DNA of 64,000 nucleotides from Riptortus pedestris. Lineage: Eukaryota; Arthropoda; Insecta; Hemiptera; Alydidae. The stretch is from the NCBI GenBank assembly GCA_019009955.1, contig CM032229.1, forward strand, positions 83,813,001-83,877,000. Reading direction: 5' to 3'. The translations under genes and the position numbers were made by a program. The notes beneath the pieces are model-generated. The model was not told where the DNA came from. It searched no databases and saw nothing but the letters and a program-made list of their open reading frames with translations. Each line of letters opens with the position of its first letter. The stretch's first letter is position 1. Below, piece after piece: positions 23,493 through 34,519 of this stretch.

Positions 23493-23887
23493 ATATATAT
23501 ATATATATATATATATAGATGTCTGTTACCGCTCTAGTGATCGCAATTTTTGTTTGATCGTTACCAAACTCGATATTTAGTCGTTTTATGTAAAATGAAA
23601 GATTAAGTTCGTTAATGGATGAAATCGCACTAGTGGGAGGGGGTGTTTAGAGGGGAGGATTTTCTAAAATTCGAAATATTTCCGTTACTATATGTCGGAT
23701 CGAAAAATTGTATAGAATCATTCTTATTGAAAAGTAAAGTTACTATAAATATTGTTATATACATTTATTCTCTATCTTGAATATTAACCGAGATATTTGC
23801 AATTTTTTGAAATCGGGGCGGATAACGGATGAGAGTAAAACTTCACGTGGGAAATTTGCTTAGCTTACGCAGCCCCTGCGTGACGGA
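23280..23887 (-). repeat. repeat family A, copy 5 (near full length)
   Basis: From the terminal palindrome (gattttccttaagagaaatc) to cgcagcccctgcgtgacgg. The internal microsatellite is (TCTA)n then (TA)n at 23415-23516, placed as in the other copies between gttcaaaact and gtctgttaccgctctag. This differs in motif from the (TA)n of most copies. Confidence 0.92.
23415..23516. repeat. (TCTA)n(TA)n microsatellite inside family A
   Basis: About 19 tetranucleotide units, then about 13 TA units. Confidence 0.95.
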
Positions 23888-25344
23888 ATTTTTTTAGTAG
23901 CTGTTGCTGGCATTCTCCAGATATTAAATGGCAAGTAAAAAGTATGTTTTTCTTGATGCGTGACATCCCATCTGCCTACTTGCTTTTTCTAGTTCTGAAA
24001 GTGGCTACAATAGTTCTAAAATTGATTATGGAAGAAACTGTGTAAGTGTTTTGGATAACTTTAATCGTGTTACTATAAAATAAGTATGTTGCTTGAGCGT
24101 GGAGAGCAGAAGAGTTTAAAAGACTCTATGAAGTTACTGTTTTTAGCAATATCACACTTGTTTTTTCCTCAAGGCTCATGTTTTTGTCCGTCCATATTAT
24201 ATTTTAGATATAGAAACGACATAATCTAAATTGTGAACCTGTAGATTATGTGTAATTCAAGTAGCTTACAAGTGTTGTATGCTAGAACATTTCTATTAAG
24301 TTTATGAATTGCGTAATCACTAGATAATAAGTATTTAAAGAATGATAGCGTTTATTGGGTCTTCCAAAGCAAAGGAAGTATGGACCTGATTCCCGGTGCG
24401 GCTATAAACTTAAATTATGAATGAACAACCAAACTCCATGGGTTGGATTACAAACATTTACAAGGCTCAGGTTACGATAACTTAAGTTTTAAAAATTCAA
24501 AATTTTTTTCCTGGGATAGCTTGGATATTTGAAGGAGGAGTGGTTAATATTGTGTCTCATCTCTTAGTAACTGGCTTGCCATTCCATTACCTAGTTATGA
24601 ATGGATCTTGATAGTATTAGGGCCAATATGATAAAGTTTGGTACGGCTCGTCAATGTGGTAGCTCTTCTTAAAAATTATCTGGCATTTATCTGCAATTGA
24701 TTGCTTGCATTGGCACTTATGCCTTTAGTTTTGTATGATTGGTTTAACGAATAAAATTTTTAAAGGCCGATATTCTCTACCTGCCGGAGCTCCACCAACA
24801 ATGTTACTTATAGTGACTATAATGAGGCAAGTGCTTATTCAAGTGCTAATTGGAAACATGCCCGTTCCTGGATTATGAAGGCATAAACCAGGGCGTTCGA
24901 CATTATTTCAGCACATTGTACGCTTAACTTTTGATTCTATTACTTCGGAGTTAGGTCCAATTTTCAAATACTTAATATAGATTTTTTTTTAAATATTCAA
25001 ACAACCGTCCTCTGTTATTTAATAATTGTTATTCCGATCTCAATAAACATTCGCGTAGCTTCCAGGAGTATGAGAAACTTTCTAATCCTTCAATCTATTT
25101 TATTCAGCTATTGCTTTTGAAGAATTATTAATAATTATTAATTTATAATTATTTCATACGCGAGGGCCGTGGTCACCACCCTCATTAAGGTGAAGGTAAA
25201 AATAGATGCAGGCTCCATCCCCTCAAGGAAGAACATTAGTTCACGTATTCAATACCAGATCGTGCTAGTGTCGTGGCACTTGTGGATTTGCGAGTACGTC
25301 TGATGTCTATCAGGGTCTCGCCCGGATGACTAATGATTATGAAC
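23888..25344. other. AT-rich stretch, nothing secure
   Basis: The segment 24360-24410 has a weak B-box-like gacctgattcccgg. 25160-25330 is less AT-rich and may be an old repeat. Neither can be assigned. Confidence 0.5.
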
Positions 25345-25610
25345 AGTTATATTACGGTTAAAAAACCGACGAGTACAAGATGGGAGGGGGTGGGGTTAAT
25401 GAAGGCTGAAAACAAGAATGTGTCAATAACTCGCAAGTCACGAAAAAATGCTTTGAACAACAATTCTAGAACATCAATAGCTTAACATGAGTGCTTATAT
25501 AATATTTTACGATTCGGCTTATAACAACGGAAATATTTTGAATTCAGAATACCCCCTGGATTTAGTTAATAACAAATACGATATTTAGTGTTGACGGAAA
25601 CGGTTAAATA
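25345..25610 (+). repeat. repeat family A, highly diverged fragment
   Basis: Recognisable only by gggttaatgaaggctgaaaa, acgattcggcttataacaac and gaaatattttgaattcagaa, in family order. Similar to 39978-40310. Confidence 0.45.
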
Positions 25611-25654
25611 TGGAGTATGGTACAGATAAAATAATCATTTTCGAGTATAGAACT

Positions 25655-26035
25655 CTTAATTCATGACGTCTTCACAACATATTTGCATGTATCTCACAAA
25701 GTAAGAGTTCAATGAAAACCATATTTGGTATTTAACCTTGCAATGAAGTGATTCATGATATAAAAGCTTATAGTTAATATGACTTGAGCAGGAGTAGGGG
25801 TTTACTGGAAGCCAAAAACTAAAAAAAATCCATATATCTAAGTTAATATTCATGATACAGAAAATATGTAGGGGACAACATTTATAGAACTCTAAATTTT
25901 CAGTAAGATTACTTATATATATAATTTTTCGATCGGGCGTATACTTTCAAAATTCTCCTTGGAAGAAATTTGTCGAAGATCGCATCATGAGTGCAACCTC
26001 AATAGCTGATTTCCCCCATGGGAAACCCACTAGGA
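25655..26035 (+). repeat. repeat family A, subfamily with module E
   Basis: Head module E (25690-25805, inverse of 1441-1545), then blocks matching aaatgcaaatatctcggtta and cgatccgacgtatagtaac. It ends with gacctcaatagctgatttccc-like sequence (caacctcaatagctgatttc) at about 26005-26035. The central microsatellite region is deleted. Confidence 0.6.
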
Positions 26036-26955
26036 AGTCGAAAAGCTGTGTGCTCATCCATTGAATAGGATTGTTCTGAAGGCCTAAGTAGTTAATCCAA
26101 TCACTAAGCACGATGATAGGGGCAATGTTATTAGAATCAAAGTTTACCAACCCTTCATCAGACATTGTTTATCAACAACGTCTGGGCCTCCAATCCACTT
26201 AATGGACTGGAAGTCATTCATCTTGTAATTAATTAACGTCCACAAGTAGATGGACTTCGTGAAAAAGGGAAAATACCCATTTTTTCTTCAACCTCCTTTT
26301 TTGCTGGCATTATATTAAGCTACCATAAACTCAAAACGTTCTGGATATATAATCTCTATTATCTTACTTTGATAATTAGTTTGGTACATTATGTATATAT
26401 AAACGAAAAATAATACAAATTTATATAAACTTTCAAACTGTCATCAGACAGTTTCATGTAGAAATCTAGTAATATATTGTTAAAAAACGTACTTATAAAC
26501 ATAAAGATTGATCTACATAGTCATGTGAATCTTCAATCATGCGACTATGAACTGTATTCTCAAACTACTAACAAGACCTGAATAAGACTAACAGCTATGA
26601 ATTGTTACATTACGTCCAATCGGTGGTGAAAAGAGCAAACTGCCTTTTGTGTGAAATGGTCATTTTTAACACTAAGTCAACACATTTGGCTCACAAAAAA
26701 TAACTGGTAGTTCAACAATTTTGTTTGCCATTGTTTCACCTCTATAGTATCTGAATAAAGGGGAGTGGTTTTTTTAGCGCACCGTACGTGAACTGTGTTT
26801 AACACACATTTTCAAAATTCTAGACACGGTTTCTAACAATTATATTTGTACTTTTTGTTATTTGTTATATGTGGGTGAACAACGTACTGTTAGAAAGAGG
26901 AAACTCTTGAGTTTTACATGGATCTGTTAGATAGCAGCAGAGAGCTTGAGTGCAC
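26036..26955. other. AT-rich stretch, nothing secure
   Basis: A short minus-strand segment at 26030-26105 reads like a leucine-rich repeat, but it is judged fortuitous (see rejected items). The rest shows nothing. Confidence 0.5.
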
Positions 26956-26959
26956 GCCC

Positions 26960-27225
26960 ACTTTAGTTCTAGTAAAAGTGGCGTGTGGACAACAGAAAAC
27001 ATTTTGTGTTCTACGTTTTGTGTTGCGCAAGTCAGCAATAACTGTTCAGCGTGACATTCTTAGTACGTATGTCGCTGATTTTCCCAAAGCTCAAGATCAT
27101 AAGAAAATGGCATGAACAAATCCGAGAACCAGGTTGTTTGTGTAAAGGCAAATAAGTCGCCAGACCTTCCCCGAGTGTCCAACGCTGACTTGGAACGCAT
27201 TGACTCATGTTGTGCATCTAAAGGG
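26960..27225 (+). pseudogene. remnant of an HTH (DUF4817-like) transposon protein
   Basis: Frames here read QQKTFCVLRFVLRKSAITVQ, then, after a one-base frame change near 27105, KWHEQIREPGCLCKGK and, past a stop, ARPSPSVQR. I recall this order (aromatic-cysteine-V-L helix, then VQR, then W..Q....G.LCKGK.GRP) from the N-terminal helix-turn-helix domain found in many insect transposon-derived proteins. At least one frameshift and two stops show it is dead. No catalytic domain follows. Confidence 0.68.
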
Positions 27226-27392
27226 GTGGGGGATATTCAACACGTCTGAAGACATATGAAAAAGAACCTTTTTGAGTTTCTCTTTCATAAAAAAAATAAT
27301 TGAATATGTTTATTAGTTTGAAACATATAGTACGTGCTAAATCGGATGATGCTTTTTGACATACACTGCATATTAAAAGAGTCAATTTTAGC

Positions 27393-27431
27393 AATATACT
27401 CCTCTTCCTATTCAGTTCTGAGGAGTATATT
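27393..27431. repeat. 12-bp perfect hairpin
   Basis: aatatactcctc, 15-base loop, gaggagtatatt. It could be a terminator-like or transposon-end structure. No poly-T follows. Confidence 0.75.
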
Positions 27432-29286
27432 ATCGTAATAAACTATTTTATATTAATGTAATTTTATATGTATTTTTCTATATTTAATAAGTATATGAGT
27501 GTTATATATAGTTCATAACTGTTTGTTTCAATATGTTAGGTTTACCATATTTTAGCAAATTCTTTGTAGATGGACCAATCATTGTTCAGAGTGCGGTACT
27601 AATAATTAAAATCTTGTTTGGATGAAATAATAATCATGAAATATAAGGAAGAAAAATTGTGAACTGGAGAAATGATAAAACTAAGATGTTTTGAGATTAT
27701 AGTAGAAGTTATGTGCCAGTTAACTACTTTATTAATGCTGCAGACCCACCCAGTACCCATATACTGTGGTTTTTATTATATGTTATAAGAATATTTCTAG
27801 AAGTAAACAGTGCAAGATGTTTTATTTTGTTCAGATAATATTAATATAAATAGAATATTTTTATTAACTTTTTATAGGCCTTTAAGTTACTTGAACCATA
27901 AAAATTATTGTTGTTATTTATTAACCTCCACTCTATGCTACTATTACTACTACTAGTACTACGGCTAATTCGGGCGAGTTATCTTCAGGTTTTCTAGACA
28001 GGGTGGAACTTAGGATTTTATTTAATGAGACTAATACAATTTCTATTTCTATAGGTTTACCAAGAGGGCTAAGACCAACGCCCTTAGCTCATGGTGATTA
28101 CCGAAATCCACGGAACATTAAAATAAACTTCCAAAATATAAACTAAACAATTTATATACCAATGTATTACGTCTAAAAATTTTCACTATGATATAATCAA
28201 GTTTAAGTATCTGATTTCAATTGTGAAAATGTAAATTAATATGTTTTATTTGGCTTTTTTGATACGACTAAATCAATGAAAACAGATCACTGTTGTGAAA
28301 GAGCACGTGTGACTAGTTTTAAACATATTTTAACCCCCATCTGAGGTAATTGTGCTTTTTGCCATACTAATTCTCCATTAATTTTTTGAGTCAATTTATT
28401 TAATTTTTTCTTTGTTTGTTATCATTCAAGCACATTAGGTCTCATATAGTTTGCTTTGCTTACGAATTTACCTTGTTCTTGCAATTCTTAAATACTTTTG
28501 GATATATCAATTGAGCTACATTGTGAAAAGTTTAACAATATGCAATATAATAAATTATTTTTGTAAAAATAATTAGCTAATCTTGTCTCTGGTTGGTTCT
28601 TCCTCACTCACCACGGCGTTTTATGATCGTTATAAATTCTGATTCTGTAATAATATTGAAAGAGGCATAAATTCTATTGAACATAAACGAAAGTGGGTTA
28701 ACAAGAAGCTATAAAACTAGCTTTCTAACTTGCAATAAATGAGAATTATTTATTGACAGCTTTATCATAAACAAAGGGCTTTGGCCCTATATTAGCTCTG
28801 AATTTATGGGTCTTGATCAACCACCTTCGACCAACATTTTAAAGAGAATTTCAACAATTTAATCGTTTATATAATAATGTGTCTGTGATTTTGTGAAGTA
28901 TTAAGTGATCTGTTGCTCTCTGATATAGACTTGTGACACTAAAAGATTACCAATCATCAAAAATCATCGCAAGTGCTGTGTATATTGTTATATATCACAA
29001 AATTAAATTGAAAAAAGTTTAAGTGCACTTAGGTTTGATGAAATTGTCACCCAATGATCCATTAAACCATCCATAATCTAGAAATTATAATCCATTCAAT
29101 CTTTAACGAAACGTCCATCGTACTGAATAGACGTCATGAAGTGACTCAAAATGTTCAAATTCAGAGAAACTACTCATGAAAATATTGAAAATTCACATTG
29201 CATGACGTCATTCGGCAATTGCGTGGGCCCTACAACGTTAGATAATGTCCTCCCTCAACATGATATAGGGGATGTATGAAGAACGA
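27432..29286. other. AT-rich stretch with a SINE C fragment
   Basis: SINE C at 27962-28060 (gggcgagttatcttcaggtt, then acttaggattttatttaatg). Nothing else recognised up to the G run at 29289-29301. Confidence 0.55.
27962..28060 (-). repeat. SINE C fragment
   Basis: Shares the blocks cgggcgagttatc, ctagacagggtgg and aggattttatttaatgag with 62860-62945. The tRNA-like head is lost. Confidence 0.55.
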
Positions 29287-29304
29287 AGGGGGGGGGGGGG
29301 TGCG

Positions 29305-29645
29305 CACAAATTCCTCGTTATTACGTTGGTGAAAACGACTAATTAGAAACAGGTCAATGCTAAATGAAGGCGCGGTCGTTACGTAGTCCACAACAACCAA
29401 TCAGAAAAAAGGGTAGTACTCTTGCCCTATATGTGATAACTGAGGGCGTCGGAATGATGTAATTCGGAACAGCTAATAGAAAACAAAGCAGCCATACGTA
29501 GTGCCTACGTAATTGTTGAAGGTAATTCGCCTCATTCCCGTGGCGTGGAATCATTTCTGACGTAAAAATGACGTAGATCTTGCTGTATTTGATCATAACG
29601 CCATGAGGCGGGTCCAGCAAAAACCATTTAGTCGTGGACACATGG
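29305..29645. other. ACGT-rich block of unknown role
   Basis: In about 340 bp the motif ACGT recurs six or more times (ttacgttgg, ttacgtag, atacgtag, ctacgtaa, gacgtaa, gacgtag), with a CCAAT box (accaatcaga). GC content is above background. A 93-codon minus-strand frame begins MSTTKWFLLDPPHG but matches nothing I know. It directly follows the LTR when read on the minus strand, so it may be part of that element or an unrelated repeat. Confidence 0.35.
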
Positions 29646-29696
29646 CTTCTTTGAGGTCGGTTAAAGGCTTACCTAATAATAATATAATAGTAATAC

Positions 29697-30346
29697 TGTT
29701 ACGTTTATTACAAAATCAGTAATAAATGTTTATTAGAGTTCTTTTGGATTGCAAAATTAAACACATACAAGCTTTTAGAGTTTTTATATCTGTAGAAATT
29801 ATTTAACAATGCACTACACACTTGGTTAATTATTCTTAATTACTATTCACAGTATGCACTGGTAGCTCACGGTTCTTCTTATTACACAGTCCAATAACTC
29901 ACTCACGATCACTGAAGTTCACAAAAACACGGCACTGCACTGATCTTCACGAAGTTAACGGCACTATACTGTTCCTTAAAGAGTCACACATTCACACAAC
30001 ACTGTTCTTCACATAAAACACTTTACCGCTCTGCAACTACTTAAGTAGCACTGTTCACTAAAGGTGCACTGAACGCACTGTTGATCACTTGAAGGGAGCT
30101 GAGAACAAACTAAACTAAACTCGGGTCGAGGTGGGTCCTTTTATAGCTTGTCGGGAAACATTAAAGCGGAATTGTCTGGACTCTTCTAGATCCTGGAATT
30201 GCCGAGGACGGGCGAGACCATAAGTCGGAACCTTTGATCTTCTTCGTACTTCCCAAATAAGTGACTATCTCTAATCAATCTAACACTATTATATTCGTAA
30301 GAAGCTGTAATTTCTTTTTCAAAGTTCATTGTTTTAGATTCCTACA
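29697..30346 (-). mobile_element. LTR of a retroelement
   Basis: About 650 bp, read on the minus strand from tgtaggaatc to cgtaaca, so it begins TGT and ends ACA as LTRs do. It holds a TATA box (tataaaagg, 30138-30146), a 5' transcribed region dense in cagtg motifs, and AATAAA signals near the far end. A purine tract (aagacaaaggggcg) lies just upstream, marking this as a 3' LTR. Flanking 5-mers (aatac and caaac) do not match, so a target duplication is not shown. No gag or pol was found beside it. Confidence 0.6.
30138..30146 (-). promoter_or_regulatory. TATA box of the LTR
   Basis: tataaaagg on the minus strand. Transcription would start about 30 bases on, near ccgagtttagt. Confidence 0.55.
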
Positions 30347-30348
30347 CA

Positions 30349-30362
30349 AACGCCCCTTTGTC
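30349..30362 (-). other. polypurine tract next to the LTR
   Basis: aagacaaaggggcg on the minus strand, ending four bases before the LTR start; expected as the plus-strand primer of LTR elements. Confidence 0.5.
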
Positions 30363-31102
30363 TTCATCAGTTCAAAACAATGCCACTCAGCATCTCCAAG
30401 ATCTTAAAACTATTCATTGAGTTTGCAAACTGAGAGGGTGGGCTGCTACCCTTATCGTAATAATCTACGTACAATGCAATCCGTCTGGTCATTGCCACAT
30501 TGTATGAGATATAGTGGACACCTTTCTGTCATTTTTTCCAATATCCTCAAATGGTGATTTCGTTGTGCTTATTCCCAATAGAATCCCTATATGAATTAAG
30601 TTAACTTTTGCGACGAAATTTCAAATTTACGATACAAATTGGAAACATATTTTAGTACCCATGAAAATAGTTTATCGACATTAGAAGATAAGCTTCATAA
30701 GCGTTATGCATCAGCGAATCTCATAGGGAACAAAACTGTTCCATTTGTTTAAATTAGTCTTCAACTAGTATTTTTCTTTATGTATTTTTATTTTAAGTTT
30801 TATTTGAGCTGTGACTTTAGAGTTTCCTGCATTTGCTAAATTCATCTTCTGATCCTGCCACGACAGAGTTAGAAGGATGAAATATTTTGCATATTCATTT
30901 TATTAACTGTACATTGAATTTGTGTAAGCGTTTATTTTTAACTTGGATATTTCTCATCTATATAGCCTAGCTGAAAGGTATCGCCATAGAAGGTTTATCT
31001 CTGTGAAGGTATTATACATTTATGTTACCTAAAAATAAATTTATTTTTTATTTGATTCACTCATATACTAAGACCAATGGACATTATTAAGTGATAAAAT
31101 AC
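30363..31102. other. AT-rich stretch between LTR and last receptor exon
   Basis: May contain the interior remnant of the LTR element near 30363-30480. Otherwise nothing recognised, and in particular no hinge exon of the receptor. Confidence 0.5.
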
Positions 31103-31220
31103 CCTAAAATTGTAGATGGAAGGGAAGACTTTGAGGGTCCGGACGTTTTGAAGCTTAAGTGTTTCTAAGTCGTGTAGTCCCCTTGTTGGCAGGCTGGTGA
31201 TAGAGGTATCGGATAGGTCC
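31103..31220 (-). CDS. Lgr1: LGR1-like receptor, last LRR exon before the hinge
   Basis: An exon of about 118 nt with a clear acceptor (tttttgcag). It encodes DLSDTSITSLPTRGLHDLE and then a stretch ending LKVFPSIYNFR. It aligns with the last repeats of the FSH receptor ([21 protein letters not shown], then NLKKLPTLEKL), just before the cysteine-rich hinge. The donor chosen is AGG|gtattt, a weak site giving phase 0. Without splicing the frame runs about 13 more codons to a stop. The exon that should follow, carrying the conserved YPxHCCAF region, was not found downstream on this strand, so the 3' boundary is less sure than the 5' one. Confidence 0.78.
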
Positions 31221-32629
31221 CTGCAAAAATAAAAATATGCCTATAATAAATTATTTAGCTCCTTAGGAAGTGAAGAATAAATACTGATATTTTTCAAAAT
31301 GAACCCTCAAACATTCACAGAAATCATGTCTGGCCTAGATATTGTATATCTAAAAAATGGAAATATAAGTTCTCAATTCATATGTATCCTAATTACGGGA
31401 ATTGATTAGTAAATATGAAATAAGTTTCCAATACAACTTGAAACGGTGAATTGTCATTCAAATCTTTATGTACTGTTGAAAACTGTAATATAAAGCTGGG
31501 AGAAATAATTTCAGCGAAATTCCTCTTATTATTTTTTTATTGGAAAGTTTTATAACTGAGCCTTCAACAATGCCTCCTCTGTTTCTCATTTATGCCCTGA
31601 CAAGTGAGGAATTGGTCTTCTGAAAACATGCACAGACAAGTAAATGTAGAAGGTCGAGTTTCTAATAATTATTTCTTTCTAGGGAGGTAGTTCCTCAGTA
31701 TCAGCCCCCATTTGGTAATTTGGCAAATGGAATTAAAAAATGCGCTTTAATTAATGTTGTACTCATTTATGGAAATATACTACTTAAGCAGCTCATATAT
31801 CCATTTATTGCATTGAGGCCCTTTTTCAAATTTAACAGTGTAAACGCAATATCTCCTTTAGCCAACATATCCCAGGACAGCAGTGGAGTAGCCCTGGATT
31901 TAATTAACTGTGGGTTTGGGGGGGCTCATTCCTCATTAGGACGAGCATCCTTCAATCTTGTTTTGAAGAAAACACCAACCTATGTCATTGTTCATCTACA
32001 GCTAATAACTAATTACTTAATTTATATGCTTTTCTCTAATATCGGTTAAACTATCAGTATTTATTTTTTTTAAATTAGATATTAGACCTTTGATGTTAAG
32101 TAGAGAAAGTTTTCTTTAGGGTGCTGTCTGACACCAGTAGCTCAATTGGTAAGAATATCTGCCTATAAAGCAGAAGGCCTTGGCTCAAATCCCTCCCTAG
32201 TCAAATTATTTCTTTAATATACATATAAAAAAAATTGATTGGTTGGTAACTAAATAAAAATTAAATTAATAAATCGAAATTGCATGAAAACATTTTTCAT
32301 TATTAATTGAAATCCCTTAACCACTTATTGTTAAACATTTTAAATGCAACTATTCATTTTATTATTGTTTATTGATCACGCGTCATATTTGTAAACGAAA
32401 ATTTTACTACTGACTTAAAGTTAAACAAACTCACTAAATGATCTTATTGAGTTACTTAAAAATGTATAAAAGTTATTGGTAATGCGTCATGACATCAAAT
32501 GAGTGATGAATTTAATGAAAACAAACCACGTACAGATAGAAACACTTCACAATTTGCATAATTTACCTAGTTATGTTATTGTTTTATTAATATTATTAAC
32601 ACTTATATTATAGAATTCTGTATACTTAC
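31221..32629 (-). other. intron of the LGR1-like gene
   Basis: Bounded by gtaagt and tttgcag on the minus strand. It holds a decayed tRNA-like segment at 32131-32204 and otherwise AT-rich DNA. An open frame of 109 codons at 31720-32049 on the plus strand resembles nothing I know. Confidence 0.75.
32131..32204 (+). pseudogene. tRNA-like pseudogene or SINE head
   Basis: tagctcaattggt fits an A box and ggctcaaatcc fits a B box, about 45 bases apart. Between them tctgc-ctataaa-gcaga forms a perfect anticodon stem with a 7-base loop. The acceptor and T stems do not pair well and the D stem is broken, so it is not a working tRNA. The loop reads ATA at the anticodon position. Confidence 0.6.
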
Positions 32630-32704
32630 AAATCCCTGAGACTCTTGATTCCGTAGAAAGCATTAGGATCGAGCGTTCTAAGTTCCCTATTTCCCCTGAG
32701 AACA
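32630..32704 (-). CDS. Lgr1: LGR1-like receptor, LRR exon
   Basis: A 75-nt exon, acceptor ttattgcag, donor gtaagt, phase 2 on both sides, minus strand. It encodes VLRGNRELRTLDPNAFYG then IKSLRDL. The repeat has an extra residue between the conserved N and the following L (GNRELRTL), as in the FSH receptor (DNNNLEEL). This is one of the points that places the gene in the type-A LGRs rather than among general LRR proteins. The join to 31103-31220 gives leucine and the reading RDLDLSDTSI. Confidence 0.87.
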
Positions 32705-34449
32705 CTGCAATAAAATAAATAAAACAGTTTAGAAAACATAACGTAGAAGGGTTTATAAAATATAAAATTGAAAAGTTTATAATGTATAACATAGAAGAGT
32801 TGTATCAGAAAGTAAGACTGAATATAAGGTGAATTGCAACAAGAAAACAAAAAAAAGTCAGGCACATTATTATGGTTTAAAGAAAAGTTTCATGAAAAAG
32901 AGTGGAGGGAGGGGTTAACTGAATACTGAAAATTAAAATATAAAAAATAATTTCCTTAACATTACAGTAAGAGAAAAAAAAACCTTTCATGAATTTTTGG
33001 TGTAAGGTATTATAATTATAATGAAGATATTTAGAGTTTTACATTAATCCTTTTTCTAAACTATTAATACCTGAATATTAACTAACTTGTTGTCATTTTT
33101 TTTTATATTGAGTATGGTAACGATCAAATAACATATTTTGCCTCTAGTGCTAATTTTGGACGAAAATAAGGAGTGATAAGGCGTTGTATCAGGTATATTG
33201 GACATGGCGATTCTGATTTAATTAAAAAAGGAGCCACAGGTAAGAAGTACCTTAACTTTATAAGGAAAATAAAGCCAATCTAATGGGGATTTTAGGTTTG
33301 CACAATAAGATTTCAAGGACCACAATACACTCCTTCGCAGGTTGGGGGAGAACGCCATCTAACATATAATGTAATCTAAGGCGTTGTAATGTTAATCTGG
33401 TTGTACAAAGTAGACTAGTTTCCCTCTACAATGCGTTTATTAGAGCACTTTCAGCTACATCTTCAGTTCCTGCAAAGAGCTTAGGAGAGCAGTAGCTTGA
33501 ACCATGGCTGCCAGGTAGACGTCGCAATACAACAGTCCGCATACGACTGAAGTTTAACCAAGCTTGAGAACTCTTTTCAACGTGGTAATAGGTTTGAAAT
33601 AAATTTTTTAAATTCCGTATCATCGAGGCTAAATACTAATAAGGGGTGAACTTGAAATATAAATATGTCGTGACTGAGTAGATTGTTGACTGGTAACTTC
33701 TCTTAGCCTTCCAAATGTTATGGCCACCTTCTTTCTTGTTAGGCATAATAACTATAAATATAATTTGAGCTCCAAGAAAAATGTCGAAAACAATCCGTGA
33801 TATATTTTAATCTTATTTTCTACGCTTCATCTTTAGTATTCTCAGGTCAAATATGACTGAATTAGAGTTCAGCCTGTGATGAAATTATAAGCAATAATGA
33901 AGCGGGGTCATAGTAGAATTTCAAAAAGGCAAGCCAACGAAGGGGGAAGATGTAAAATTCTTGTTGGGAGCAGCGAGATTGGTTTCATATCATAGACGAC
34001 TGACATTGATTCTAGAGCTACAGCTCTGACTGGTTCAAGATTTATTTCAAACCTCAGCACAGATGTCGCAAGTAGGTGGGCTAGACATTTAATTAGAGTA
34101 TTCATTTCAACCACAGGGTACATAAAATGACGTGAAATTTTAATAGCTGTCAGAAATATATGAAAAAACTCTTCTCAACATAAAAAAAAGACGACTGTAT
34201 AACAAACAAAATTCATTTTATCAAACAAACAACAACCAAAAGAAAAATTATGATCGAGTATGGGCTAGAGTCAAATGCAATAATTTTCATGTTATTTGTA
34301 CAAAAGTTTATCAAAGAAAATTATCCTCTTTCCCCATACCATTCTCTCAAAGATAATAACATAAGCAGATTGTTGACCTCAAATATTATAATCCAAGCTT
34401 TTAGTTAAACTATAATCGAGTAGAAATGGAATGGAGTGGGTTGCGTGGG

Positions 34450-34519
<70 letters not shown>

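Noticed and set aside
26030..26105. Minus-strand segment reading INYLGLQNNPIQWM, like a leucine-rich repeat, just downstream of the receptor exons
   Set aside because: The apparent end is followed by ag and a family A copy, not by a gt donor. The phase does not fit exon 31103-31220 (it would start with a stop), and LGRs have no further repeat here. Probably chance.
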